Positions 54,434 through 62,579 of a stretch of 64,000 nucleotides of DNA are shown here, one piece after another. Position 1 is the first letter of the stretch, and each line of letters opens with the position of its first letter. Source of the DNA: Candidatus Kaistella beijingensis. Its GTDB lineage: Bacteria; Bacteroidota; Bacteroidia; Flavobacteriales; Weeksellaceae. Made by a program: the position numbers and the translations under genes. The stretch covers positions 2,170,001 to 2,234,000 of the forward strand of contig NZ_CP071953.1 in assembly GCF_020084865.1 (NCBI RefSeq), written 5' to 3'. The notes under the pieces are model-generated. The model made no database searches and was not told where the DNA came from. It saw only the letters and a program-made list of their open reading frames with translations.

Positions 54434-55666
54434 ATGCAAAGAATCGTATTCATACTTTGGCTAATGCTTATAAATAGTAGTGTTTTCAGCCAAAACACGC
54501 TTCAAGATTATCAGCAAATTGCGGAGCAAAACAGTCCGCTTCTCAAAACTTCCCAAAACAATATCAAAATTGCAGCTTTAGACAGTTTGATGCTGAAAGC
54601 AAATTATGGTTTCAATGTTAATGTTTTGGGCGATGCTTCGTACACACCTGTTATTAAAGGATGGGGTTATGATAATGCAATTAGAAATGGGCAAAGTCTT
54701 TCGGGGATTGTGCAGGTTACAAAAGATATTATCGGAAAAGACAATCTTAAAACCCGTACTCAGATTTATTCCATCGCAATTGAGCAATTGAAAAATCAAA
54801 GAAAATTGGATGCCTTAACGCTGAAAAGATTAATAACAGAACAGTATTTATTTGCATACAGCAATCAAAAGGAATATGAAGTCCTGAAGGAAATTATTCA
54901 TCTTTTTGAGCAGGAAGATATTATTCTGAAAAAGCTAACGCAAGCATCTGTTTTTAAACAAACGGACTATCTGAATTTCAAAGTGAATTATCAGCAAAAC
55001 AAGTTGGCTTTACAACAAAAGTTAAATGAATGGAACGGCAATTACAGTCAGCTGAATTATTTGGCAGGTATTCAGGATGTTCAGACAAAAAATTTGGAAG
55101 CACCCGATTTCACAACGCTTTTCCCGCCTGATTATGATAATAGTATTTACGCAGACACTTACAAAACTGACAGTCTGAAATTAGTCAACGACAAAAAAAT
55201 TATCGAGTTAGATTACAAACCCAAACTTTCGGCTTATGCTGACGGTGGTTATTCATCTTCACTTATGGTTACACCTTACAAAAACTTTGGGTATAGTGTA
55301 GGTTTGAGTTTGAAAGTGCCTATTTATGATGGCAAGAAGAAAAAAATGTTACTGCAACAAAACGAAATTCAATTGGACAACCAAAAGCAATTTTATAAGT
55401 TTAACAAAACGCAATACCAACAGAAAAAAGCAATGATAGAAAAGCAAATTGCCAATTATGACAAGATGATTACAATGGCAAAAGAACAGCTCTCATATTC
55501 AAAAACATTAATTGAAGCCAACTTGAAACAAGTGCCAACAGGCGATGTAAAAGTAACGGATTTCATTCTTTCTATCAATAATTATTTGATTTTAAAAACA
55601 GGTATTATCCAAAACGAATTACAAAGAAATATTTTACTCAACAATCTTCAAAACTTAATTCTATGA
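54434..55666 (+). CDS. TolC-family outer membrane efflux protein
   Basis: A 410-residue outer membrane channel. The signal peptide MQRIVFILWLMLINSSVFSQ is followed by two long helical repeats typical of TolC/OprM (QDYQQIAEQNSPLLKTSQNN; QKKAMIEKQIANYDKMITMA). It is shorter than E. coli TolC (about 470 mature residues), as in many Bacteroidota efflux operons. Its stop overlaps the adaptor start as ATGA (55663-55666). It forms the exit duct of the RND pump. Confidence 0.9.
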   Translation: MQRIVFILWLMLINSSVFSQNTLQDYQQIAEQNSPLLKTSQNNIKIAALDSLMLKANYGFNVNVLGDASYTPVIKGWGYDNAIRNGQSLSGIVQVTKDIIGKDNLKTRTQIYSIAIEQLKNQRKLDALTLKRLITEQYLFAYSNQKEYEVLKEIIHLFEQEDIILKKLTQASVFKQTDYLNFKVNYQQNKLALQQKLNEWNGNYSQLNYLAGIQDVQTKNLEAPDFTTLFPPDYDNSIYADTYKTDSLKLVNDKKIIELDYKPKLSAYADGGYSSSLMVTPYKNFGYSVGLSLKVPIYDGKKKKMLLQQNEIQLDNQKQFYKFNKTQYQQKKAMIEKQIANYDKMITMAKEQLSYSKTLIEANLKQVPTGDVKVTDFILSINNYLILKTGIIQNELQRNILLNNLQNLIL

Positions 55667-56589
55667 AAATAGTCCCTATAATTTCCATTCTGTTTTTTAT
55701 TGGTTTTATTTCGTGTAAAAACGATAAAGCAGCAACGGAAACTGTTCAAGAACCTGAAGTTGCTTCAAAAACACCTGTAAAAATTGGTTATGCCACAGAT
55801 ACCGTTTCTTTAGACCAAAGTATTACGCTGAATGCAACGGCAGCTTATCTTTTAAAATCCGATGTCAAAGCCAATACAACGGGCTATATCACGCAAGTCA
55901 ACATCAAATTAGCCGACCAAGTTGGGCGTGGTCAAACCTTGTTTATGTTACAGACAAAAGAAGCCCGAGCTTTGGGAAATACCATCAATAAGTTGGACAA
56001 AAGTTTTCGGTTTTCGGGTACAAGCAGCGTACAAAGTCCGAGTAGTGGCTATGTTGATATGCTGAATCACCAGATTGGCGATTACGTGCAGGATGGCGAA
56101 GTCTTGGCAAGTGTTACCGACCAAAGCAGCTTCGGTTTTGTAATGAACGTTCCTTACGAATATAATCAGTTAGTCAATCTTGGTAATCGTTTGGATGTTT
56201 TGCTTCCTGATAACAGAATTTTATCAGGATATGTGGCGAAGATAATGCCCAATGTTGACCCAGTTTCTCAAACCGAAAAAGTATTAGTGAAAGTAAATAA
56301 TGGTGGTAAGATTCCAGAAAATCTTATCGCAAAAATAGCTTTGACCAAAGACCGAAAGAGCGGTATTGCTGTTCCCAAATCATCTGTTTTGACGGATGAT
56401 GTTCAATCGGAATTTTGGGTGATGAAATTAATTAACGATACTACTGCCATAAAAACCGTCATTGAAAAAGGTTTGGAGAATGATAAATGGGTAGAATTAA
56501 AATCAAACAATATCAGTCTGAAAGACAGATTGTTGACTTCAGGAAATTTTGGTTTGTCAGATACCGCTTATGTTAAAATTGAAAAATAA
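55663..56589 (+). CDS. RND efflux periplasmic adaptor lipoprotein
   Basis: A 308-residue membrane-fusion protein. The lipobox GFISC puts lipid on Cys18. A split biotinyl-lipoyl domain is visible (AYLLKSDVKANTTGYITQVN near 60 and SSGYVDMLNHQIGDYVQDGE near 122). The alpha-hairpin between them is very short (about 20 residues), and a beta-barrel and membrane-proximal domain follow. The small hairpin suits the short TolC partner. It is translationally coupled to the TolC gene and lies 7 bp before the pump gene. Confidence 0.9.
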   Translation: MKIVPIISILFFIGFISCKNDKAATETVQEPEVASKTPVKIGYATDTVSLDQSITLNATAAYLLKSDVKANTTGYITQVNIKLADQVGRGQTLFMLQTKEARALGNTINKLDKSFRFSGTSSVQSPSSGYVDMLNHQIGDYVQDGEVLASVTDQSSFGFVMNVPYEYNQLVNLGNRLDVLLPDNRILSGYVAKIMPNVDPVSQTEKVLVKVNNGGKIPENLIAKIALTKDRKSGIAVPKSSVLTDDVQSEFWVMKLINDTTAIKTVIEKGLENDKWVELKSNNISLKDRLLTSGNFGLSDTAYVKIEK

Positions 56590-56596
56590 CTCTGCA

Positions 56597-59500
56597 ATGG
56601 ATAAGAACCCCTTTTATCTAAAATACAAAAATCCGTTATTGGTATTGGTTTTACTAACTATTATGGGCGGCGTTTTTTCGTACACAAAAATCAAATCTGC
56701 ATTATTTCCGCAAATTACTTTTCCTAAAATAAAAGTTATAGCCGATGCAGGTCAGCAACCTGTTGACCAAATGACGGTTATGGTTACACGCCCTTTGGAA
56801 AATGTCATTAAACAAGTTCCCGATCTGGAAGTGATTAAAAGCACGACAAGCCGTGGCAGTTGTGAGATTTCTGCATTTATGAATTGGAAGTCGAATATTG
56901 ATATTAGTCAGCAACAAATTGAAGGCAAAATCAATCAAATCAAGAATCAACTTCCTGCTGATATTAATATCACGGTTGAAAAAATGAATCCTTCTATATT
57001 GCCTGTGATGGGATTTACGCTCACTTCGTCTTCCATTTCTGATATTGAACTAAAGCAAATGGCTTTATACACAATAAAACCTTTTCTTTCGCAAGTAAAA
57101 GGCGTTAGTGATATTCGTGTGATTGGCGGTAAAGACAAAGAGTTTTGGGCGGTGTTAAAGCCCGATATGATGTCGAGTTTAGGCTTGTCACCTGATAAAG
57201 TTTCGCAAGCATTGAACGGCACTAATTTCATCAAATCCAACGGCTATTCTTCCGACTATCGCTACTTGTATTTAACCCTAACGAATACCCAACTAAAAAA
57301 TCTCGACCAACTTCAAAATTTAGTCATTCAGAACGATGGCAACCGTATTATTTATTTTAGGGACATTGCCGATATTAATATTCACGAAGCCAAACAATAC
57401 ATAAAAGTCAACGCCAATGGTCAAGAAAGTATTTTGATTGCAGTGGTGGAACAACCCGATGCCAACGTAGTTGACCTTTCTCAAGCAATGTTGTTGAAGA
57501 TAGATGATTTAAAAAAATCTTTACCCAAAGATGTTGAAATCAAGCCTTACTATAATCAGGCAGATTTTGTAAACGATTCCGTAAAAAGTGTAACCGATGC
57601 CCTTTGGATTGGGCTTTTGTTAGCGATTATTGTTGCCATTATTTTCTTACGTTCTTGGATTGCGAGTGTCACTATTTTACTCACCATTCCGATTACATTG
57701 AGTTTAACGCTATTGGTGTTGTATGCTACAGGTCAAACCTTCAATATTATGACTTTGGGAGCGATTGCAGCAGCCATCGGATTGATTATTGATGATGCTA
57801 TTGTTATCGTTGAACAAATCCACAGAACACACGAAGAACATCCCGAAGTTTCGAGTAAGGAATTGGTGCAAAAGGCAATCAATTATTTGTTGAAAGCAAT
57901 AGTCGGTTCTTCACTCAGCACTATTGTTATTTTTCTTCCCTTTATGTTGATGACAGGTGTTGCAGGTGCTTATTTTAAAGTGATGACTGACACAATGATT
58001 ATTACTTTAATCTGTTCTTTCTTCGCTACTTGGATTTTGTTGCCTGTTGTTTATCTCGCTCTTACGAAAATCATAAAGCAAAATAAGTTTTCTCATCACG
58101 ATGTGAAAGAAAGAAAATGGGTGGGCTTCTTTATCCGAAAACCGATTTTGTCTTATGTTTTTATTCTTGTTTTGATTGTGGCTTCTGCCTTAATTATTCC
58201 GAAAATCAGCACCGGTTTTTTACCCGAAATGGATGAAGGCAGTATTGTTTTAGATTACAATTCGCCACCCGGAACTTCTTTGGAGGAAACCGACCGTGAG
58301 CTTCGGGAAGTTGAAAAAATATTGAAAACAGTTCCTGAAGTGGAAACGTATAGCCGAAGAACAGGTACACAAATGGGATTTTTTATTACCGAACCCAATC
58401 GTGGCGATTATTTAATTCAGTTAAAGAAAAGTAGAAATAAAACTACTGATGAAGTGACCGATGACATCAGAGCTAAAATTGAAAAAACAGGATTGCCTTT
58501 AACGGTCGATTTTGGTCAGGTCATTGGCGATATGTTGGGCGATTTAATGAGTAGTGTACAACCGATTGAAATAAAAATATTCGGTACTGACCAAAAAACC
58601 ATTGAGGATTATTCCAAAAAAGTGGCAGACGTGGTAAGTAAAGTGAATGGTACTGCCGATGTGTTTGACGGGATTGTTATTGCAGGACCATCCATACAAA
58701 TTACACCTAATCTTTCTACTTTGGGGCAATACAATATTACGCCAACCGATTTTCAATATCAGGTGCAAACTTTATTGGAAGGAAATGTGGTGGGGAATAT
58801 TTTCGATAATGTCCAATACACACCCATCCGAATTTTGTACAGCAACAATTCCAATGCTTCGTTAAATGAAATCGAAAATTCGATGATTGCTTTGCCAAGC
58901 GGTATGCGAAAGCCTTTGAAGGAATTTGCGACAGTACAAGTTGCAGGCGGTAGTGCAGAGATAAATCGGGAAGATTTACAGACTTTGGGCATTGTAACCG
59001 CACGTTTGGATAATGGTAATTTAGGTGGAACAATTCAAGAAATTCAAAAGAAAATTGAAGCTCAAATAAAATTACCGCAAGGTTACAGTATTGTCTATGG
59101 CGGTGCGTATGCAGAGCAACAACAATCCTTTAAAGAATTATTGATGATACTCTGCATTTCCTCATTATTGGTATTTAGTGTAATGCTGTTTTTGTTCCGA
59201 AATATAAAAGTAGCGTTGGTTATTCTGTTGGTTTCTATTTTGGGAATTTCGGGTAGTTATTTATTACTATTCTTAACCAATACTCCTTTAAATGTGGGCA
59301 GTTATACAGGACTGATTATGATGGTCGGAATTATCGGTGAGAACGCCATTTTTACCTACTTGCAATTTCACGAAAGCATCAAAGAAAAAGGAAAACAAAA
59401 CGCCATTATTTATGCCATCAGTACAAGATTACGTCCTAAATTAATGACCGCAATTGGAGCAATAATAGCGTTAATGCCATTAGCTTTAGGAATTGGAACG

Positions 59501-59659
59501 GGAGCACAAATGCACCAACCTTTAGCCATTGCAGTTATCGGTGGTTTTATAGTCGCAATTCCGCTCTTGTTGATTGTTTTACCGACCTTACTCAATCAAA
59601 TCAATTTTGATGAAAATATCCCGCTGAATGCGCAGAAACTCGCAGAAAAAGATATTTAA
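56597..59659 (+). CDS. RND-family efflux transporter permease (AcrB/HAE1-like)
   Basis: A 1020-residue inner-membrane proton-driven pump with the usual twelve membrane segments and two periplasmic loops. Segment 4 carries the proton-relay aspartates in AAAIGLIIDDAIVIVEQIHR (near 395), the pattern of the HAE1/AcrB group. The heavy-metal group usually has DAAIVMIEN instead. The N-terminal LFPQITFPKIKVIADAGQQP is a short-loop version of AcrB. The last 15 residues (ENIPLNAQKLAEKDI) are encoded by a 79-bp repeat copied again after the stop. ATG at 56597 replaces an earlier TTG-type frame start that overlaps the adaptor. Confidence 0.93.
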   Translation: MDKNPFYLKYKNPLLVLVLLTIMGGVFSYTKIKSALFPQITFPKIKVIADAGQQPVDQMTVMVTRPLENVIKQVPDLEVIKSTTSRGSCEISAFMNWKSNIDISQQQIEGKINQIKNQLPADINITVEKMNPSILPVMGFTLTSSSISDIELKQMALYTIKPFLSQVKGVSDIRVIGGKDKEFWAVLKPDMMSSLGLSPDKVSQALNGTNFIKSNGYSSDYRYLYLTLTNTQLKNLDQLQNLVIQNDGNRIIYFRDIADINIHEAKQYIKVNANGQESILIAVVEQPDANVVDLSQAMLLKIDDLKKSLPKDVEIKPYYNQADFVNDSVKSVTDALWIGLLLAIIVAIIFLRSWIASVTILLTIPITLSLTLLVLYATGQTFNIMTLGAIAAAIGLIIDDAIVIVEQIHRTHEEHPEVSSKELVQKAINYLLKAIVGSSLSTIVIFLPFMLMTGVAGAYFKVMTDTMIITLICSFFATWILLPVVYLALTKIIKQNKFSHHDVKERKWVGFFIRKPILSYVFILVLIVASALIIPKISTGFLPEMDEGSIVLDYNSPPGTSLEETDRELREVEKILKTVPEVETYSRRTGTQMGFFITEPNRGDYLIQLKKSRNKTTDEVTDDIRAKIEKTGLPLTVDFGQVIGDMLGDLMSSVQPIEIKIFGTDQKTIEDYSKKVADVVSKVNGTADVFDGIVIAGPSIQITPNLSTLGQYNITPTDFQYQVQTLLEGNVVGNIFDNVQYTPIRILYSNNSNASLNEIENSMIALPSGMRKPLKEFATVQVAGGSAEINREDLQTLGIVTARLDNGNLGGTIQEIQKKIEAQIKLPQGYSIVYGGAYAEQQQSFKELLMILCISSLLVFSVMLFLFRNIKVALVILLVSILGISGSYLLLFLTNTPLNVGSYTGLIMMVGIIGENAIFTYLQFHESIKEKGKQNAIIYAISTRLRPKLMTAIGAIIALMPLALGIGTGAQMHQPLAIAVIGGFIVAIPLLLIVLPTLLNQINFDENIPLNAQKLAEKDI

Positions 59660-59769
59660 AATTCTGCGAAAATCGGCGAGTTCAGCGGAGGAAAATATCC
59701 CGCAGAGTACGCAGAGATATGCAGAAAATGCAAATAAACTTCTGCGAAAATCAGCGAGTTCTGCGGGAG
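59612..59769 (+). repeat. 79-bp tandem duplication across the RND stop codon
   Basis: Unit A (59612-59690) and unit B (59691-59769) are adjacent, exactly 79 bp each, and about 80 per cent identical by eye. Both begin GAAAATATCCCGC and end in a CGGCGAGTTCAGCGG or CAGCGAGTTCTGCGG block. Unit A holds the last codons and stop of the pump gene. The CTGCGAAAATCAGCG and CGCAGA words recur in the chromosome at 26380-26410. The rest of the 59660-59870 gap (ATCTGCACAATCAGCGTCAT) is more of the same family. Confidence 0.75.
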
Positions 59770-59870
59770 AGTCCAATCTGCACAATCAGCGTCATCAGCA
59801 TTCCGAAAATTCTAATTTTCTACAAAATCAGATTGCAACTTTGATATTATTAATTTTAAATACCAACAAA

Positions 59871-60461
59871 ATGAATTTAAAAATCACAGCCACAAAATGT
59901 CTATCATTAATGATGGTAGCAGGATTATTGACAATTACTTCTTGTGTAGAAAACAAAAAACACAACGAAGACCAAGACGAAAAAACAGAACAAAAGGACG
60001 AACGTCACGAAAAGGCGGAAACATCGAACGAAGACAACGAGAACGAAACTGAAAATAGTAAAAATGTTGATGTTGCGTCATTGCCTCAAAGCGTGCGAGA
60101 TTATGTCAATACTAATTTTGGCGGATATACGATTGGTTCCGCAGACCACGACCCAATGTGTACAGGAGAAGATGCGATAGAAGTTGTGATAAAAAAAGCA
60201 AATGCAACTGACTACGCCCTGATTTTTTCGCCCGATTGGAAATTTATTCAATTAGAAGAAGATGTAGATTTCTCAGTAGCACCTGCAATAATCAATGATG
60301 TTTTGAAAAAGGATTTCGCAGATTACACCGCATCCAAACAAATCGAAAAACTAACAATGGCAGATAAAAGCACCCATTTTTTAGTGGATGTTACAAAAGG
60401 TAAAACTTCGAAAGAAGTCATTTTTGACGATCAAGGAAAAGTAGTTTGTGTTAGCAAATAA
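59871..60461 (+). CDS. Acidic PepSY-like lipoprotein
   Basis: A 196-residue exported lipoprotein. Lipobox TITSC places the lipid on Cys25. Residues 28-64 form a highly charged Glu/Asp/Lys/Asn tract with several His (NKKHNEDQDEKTEQKDERHE). The mature domain (SLPQSVRDYVNTNFGGYTIG onward, and VLKKDFADYTASKQIEKLTM) has two tandem PepSY-like (DUF2874-type) units, each starting with a P/A-x-V/I and ending in strand pairs. Such proteins in Bacteroidota are periplasmic and often belong to two-component regulons. The charged tract could bind metal or cationic compounds (inference). ATG at 59871 gives the clean signal peptide. Confidence 0.82.
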   Translation: MNLKITATKCLSLMMVAGLLTITSCVENKKHNEDQDEKTEQKDERHEKAETSNEDNENETENSKNVDVASLPQSVRDYVNTNFGGYTIGSADHDPMCTGEDAIEVVIKKANATDYALIFSPDWKFIQLEEDVDFSVAPAIINDVLKKDFADYTASKQIEKLTMADKSTHFLVDVTKGKTSKEVIFDDQGKVVCVSK

Positions 60462-60511
60462 AAGTTGAATCCACCGTATCCTAAAATTATTAATTTCCCG
60501 TTTTGTAGATT

Positions 60512-61300
60512 ATGAAGAATTTATTTGTCGTTATTTTTTTAGTTTTTATTTCTCGTTTCGCTTTCGCTCAGCAAGTTGCAGACAGTATTAATCAGTACAC
60601 TAACGATAGCATTAAGAAGGGTTCATTCGATGTATCAAAAGAGTTGAAATTTTCTTACAAGCAATTAATCATTCCTTCTGCGTTGATTGGCTATGGTCTA
60701 ATTGCATTAGAAAGTGATGACCTAAAATCGCTTAATCTCGAGATTAGAGAAGAAGTCAACGAGCATATTGATGAAAAGTTTACCATTGATGATATTTCGC
60801 AATATACACCGGTTATTTCAGTATATGCCTTGAATGCTTTGGGTGTAAAAGGGAAACATAACTTTAAAGACCGAACCATAATTTTAGGAACAGCTTATGT
60901 GATTATGAGCGGAACTGTTTTCGGTTTGAAAAAATGGACAAAAGTGGAAAGACCTGATGGTTCTTCCAATAATTCCTTTCCTTCAGGACATACCGCAAAT
61001 GCTTTTATGGGAGCTGAATTTTTGTATCAAGAGTACAAAGATGTTTCGCCTTGGTATGGCATTGCAGGATATGTAGTAGCGACAGGAACGGGTTTATTCA
61101 GGATGTACAATAATCGACATTGGTTTTCAGATGTAGTTGCAGGTGCAGGTTTCGGCATTTTGAGTACAAAAGTTGCCTATTGGATTTATCCTTGGATGAA
61201 AGAAAAAATCTTTAAAGATAAAAGCGAAAAGTACAGCGGAATGGCAATGCCATTTTACAACGGAAAACAAGCAGGTGTTGGTTTGGTGTTGAATTTTTAA
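60512..61300 (+). CDS. PAP2-family membrane phosphatase
   Basis: A 262-residue phosphatase with signal sequence MKNLFVVIFLVFISRFAFAQ and a PAP2 domain. The three motifs are complete: KxxxxxRP as KWTKVERP (141-148), PSGH at 157-160, and R197-x5-H203-x3-D207 in RMYNNRHWFSD. PAP2 enzymes remove phosphate from lipids such as undecaprenyl-pyrophosphate, phosphatidylglycerophosphate or lipid A. Beside an efflux pump and a two-component system, a lipid A or undecaprenyl role in drug or peptide resistance is plausible but not shown. It starts 50 bp after the lipoprotein gene. Confidence 0.9.
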   Translation: MKNLFVVIFLVFISRFAFAQQVADSINQYTNDSIKKGSFDVSKELKFSYKQLIIPSALIGYGLIALESDDLKSLNLEIREEVNEHIDEKFTIDDISQYTPVISVYALNALGVKGKHNFKDRTIILGTAYVIMSGTVFGLKKWTKVERPDGSSNNSFPSGHTANAFMGAEFLYQEYKDVSPWYGIAGYVVATGTGLFRMYNNRHWFSDVVAGAGFGILSTKVAYWIYPWMKEKIFKDKSEKYSGMAMPFYNGKQAGVGLVLNF

Positions 61301-61318
61301 AAACTCTTTTGTGCTTCA

Positions 61319-61741
61319 ATGAAACAATATCAAATATTTGCCATTATATCGATGGTATTTGCAGGACTAACCTCTGTTATTGCAAAAGCGGGTTTAAAAA
61401 ATGTGAGTAGCGATACAGGTCTTGCAGTTAGAACAATTTTTGTGTTTGTCTTTGTGTGGCTCAATATTTTTTTGTCCAACAATATGAAAGACTTTTCAAA
61501 CTTAACTAAAAAAGATGTTTTGTTGTTGGGTATTTCCGCTCTAACTACTTCGCTTTCTTGGATATTCTATTACAAAGCCATAAAAGTTGGCAATGTTTCA
61601 GAAGTAGCACTGATTGATAAAGCAAGTATTCTAATGACAATTATTTTATCCGTTATCTTCTTAAACGAGCAGTTTACTTGGAAGATGGCATTGGGTTCTT
61701 GCTTAATTATTGGGGGCTTGTTGGTGCTAACCTTGAAATAA
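61319..61741 (+). CDS. Small EamA/DMT-family transporter
   Basis: A 140-residue protein with four to five transmembrane segments and one EamA repeat (IFAIISMVFAGLTSVIAKAG at the N-terminus; IFYYKAIKVGNVSEVALIDK, then SVIFLNEQFTWKMALGSCLI). It is half the size of usual EamA proteins and so probably works as a dimer, like EmrE or the ArnE/ArnF flippase. It is the last cargo gene, 18 bp after the PAP2 gene. The substrate is unknown. Confidence 0.88.
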   Translation: MKQYQIFAIISMVFAGLTSVIAKAGLKNVSSDTGLAVRTIFVFVFVWLNIFLSNNMKDFSNLTKKDVLLLGISALTTSLSWIFYYKAIKVGNVSEVALIDKASILMTIILSVIFLNEQFTWKMALGSCLIIGGLLVLTLK

Positions 61742-61808
61742 GAAGCAAAAAAAATAATCAAAAATAATTTCTAAATAAATTTTTATAACCTAATGTGAAT
61801 AATTTAAA

Positions 61809-61830
61809 TTAGCACCTAAATTAGCGCCTA
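61809..61830 (+). repeat. Right twin repeats, probable integrase arm sites
   Basis: TTAGCACCTA (61809-61818) and TTAGCGCCTA (61821-61830) repeat with the same 12-bp period and orientation as the pair at 46001-46022. They lie 41 bp inside attR; the left pair is 118 bp inside attL. Confidence 0.75.
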
Positions 61831-61835
61831 TAAAT

Positions 61836-61872
61836 ACAAAACCCTGCAAATCAATAATTTACAGGATTTTTT
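61836..61872. terminator. Bidirectional terminator at the element's right edge
   Basis: CCTGCAAAT (61843-61851) pairs with ATTTACAGG (61857-61865) around CAATA. On the plus strand a T run follows, which would end the cargo operon. On the minus strand GGGTTTTG follows, which would end ssrA. The element thus appears to bring a replacement for the ssrA terminator it displaced. Confidence 0.65.
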
Positions 61873-61885
61873 GTGGAGCAGGAGG
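61871..61885. repeat. attR: ssrA 3' end
   Basis: TTGTGGAGCAGGAGG, identical to 45868-45882. Bases 61874-61885 are the last 12 bases of the tmRNA acceptor and T-arm, so the insertion leaves the gene whole. Confidence 0.85.
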
Positions 61886-62270
61886 GATTCGAACCCTCGT
61901 CCAAACAAGCAACACATAAGATTTCTACATGCTTATTCTGTTCTTGGTTTTCGTCGCAAAGCAGACAACAGACAGCCAACTTTGCGCTTAACTTCTAAAA
62001 TTTTCGTGATTTGGCCGAAGTTTCCAAACCCTTATTTCCGCATTGCTATACCCCGGAATCAGACGTCGCGAAACAGAACTTCTGCGGGATATCTTGCTTC
62101 CTTACTATACTTCGGGAAAACGCTGAATCCTACTATAATTCAGATTAAGCTGCAAGAGCAAACTCTTGGTCGCCAGTTAAAATTGTGTAGCAAGGGATTA
62201 AAGAGATCGCGCCACGGTTCTCTGCATGCTTACTTACCCATTGGTCTTGCTGTCGAAACCAGTCTGCCCC
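61874..62270 (-). ncRNA. ssrA: Transfer-messenger RNA (tmRNA)
   Basis: A 397-nt tmRNA that rescues stalled ribosomes. The 5' end GGGGCAG pairs with CTGCTCC at the 3' end to form the acceptor stem. The T-arm reads GAGGGTTCGAATCCCTC. The tag frame ends GDQEFALAA then TAA (62145-62174), the normal LAA degradation tag. The discriminator A is followed by CAA, so the CCA end is added after transcription. The 3' end is the insertion site of the 16-kb element but the gene is complete. It is transcribed on the minus strand. Confidence 0.95.
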
Positions 62271-62286
62271 GGATTTTGTAAGGGTG

Positions 62287-62294
62287 CAAAGATA
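62287..62294 (-). promoter_or_regulatory. -7 box of ssrA
   Basis: On the minus strand TATCTTTG lies 16 bp upstream of the mature tmRNA 5' end, a good TAnnTTTG match. The rest of the 62295-62579 gap is the divergent upstream region of the next gene; TACTTTTA near 62556 is a possible -7 box. No gene is convincing there. Confidence 0.6.
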
Positions 62295-62579
62295 TGAAAA
62301 ATTTATTCCAATCTGATGCAGATTGCTGCAGAGGTGCAATTGTTACAGATGGCTGCAATTGGTACATTGGTAAAAATTTGTTGCAGAATATTTCGTGGAA
62401 AGAATTATAAGCACAACCCTTTCACACAAACCCTCGAACTCGCAAAAGAACAAATCCTTCCCAAAAAAATTAACAAACTCAAAAAAGCAATTTCTAAAAA
62501 TCTCTTAAAACACGTTAACTCCGGTTAAACTTTGAAAACCAATCCAAAAGAACTCTACTTTTAACAAAAAATATTGCCC

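Larger units (their letters stand above)
45868..61885. mobile_element. 16-kb integrative mobilizable element at ssrA
   Basis: A segment bounded by a 15-bp direct repeat of the ssrA 3' end, with a tyrosine recombinase next to the left boundary. It carries a HTH protein, helicase, primase and MobV-like relaxase, but no type IV secretion genes, so transfer would need a helper element. It also carries a two-component/RND/PepSY/PAP2/EamA cargo. All of its genes point rightward. The ssrA gene at the right boundary is intact. The combination of integrase, replication proteins and relaxase defines an integrative mobilizable element (inference from content). Confidence 0.85.

Noticed and set aside
56597..59659. 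Heavy-metal (CusA/CzcA) RND pump
   Set aside because: The fourth membrane segment has IDDAIVIVEQ with two aspartates, the HAE1/AcrB pattern, and no metal-binding adaptor or CusF-like gene is present.
61871..62281. Plus-strand open frame of 136 codons starting MWSRRDSNPRP
   Set aside because: It is the antisense of ssrA. The SRRDSNPRP start is the well-known false translation of a tRNA or tmRNA T-arm.
62145..62339. Minus-strand 64-codon frame ending GDQEFALAA
   Set aside because: Only its last codons are real, as the tmRNA tag; the rest is tmRNA structure and upstream DNA.
62316..62528. Plus-strand 70-codon frame between ssrA and the next gene
   Set aside because: It begins inside the ssrA promoter region, has no family resemblance or good start context, and covers the leader of the next gene.
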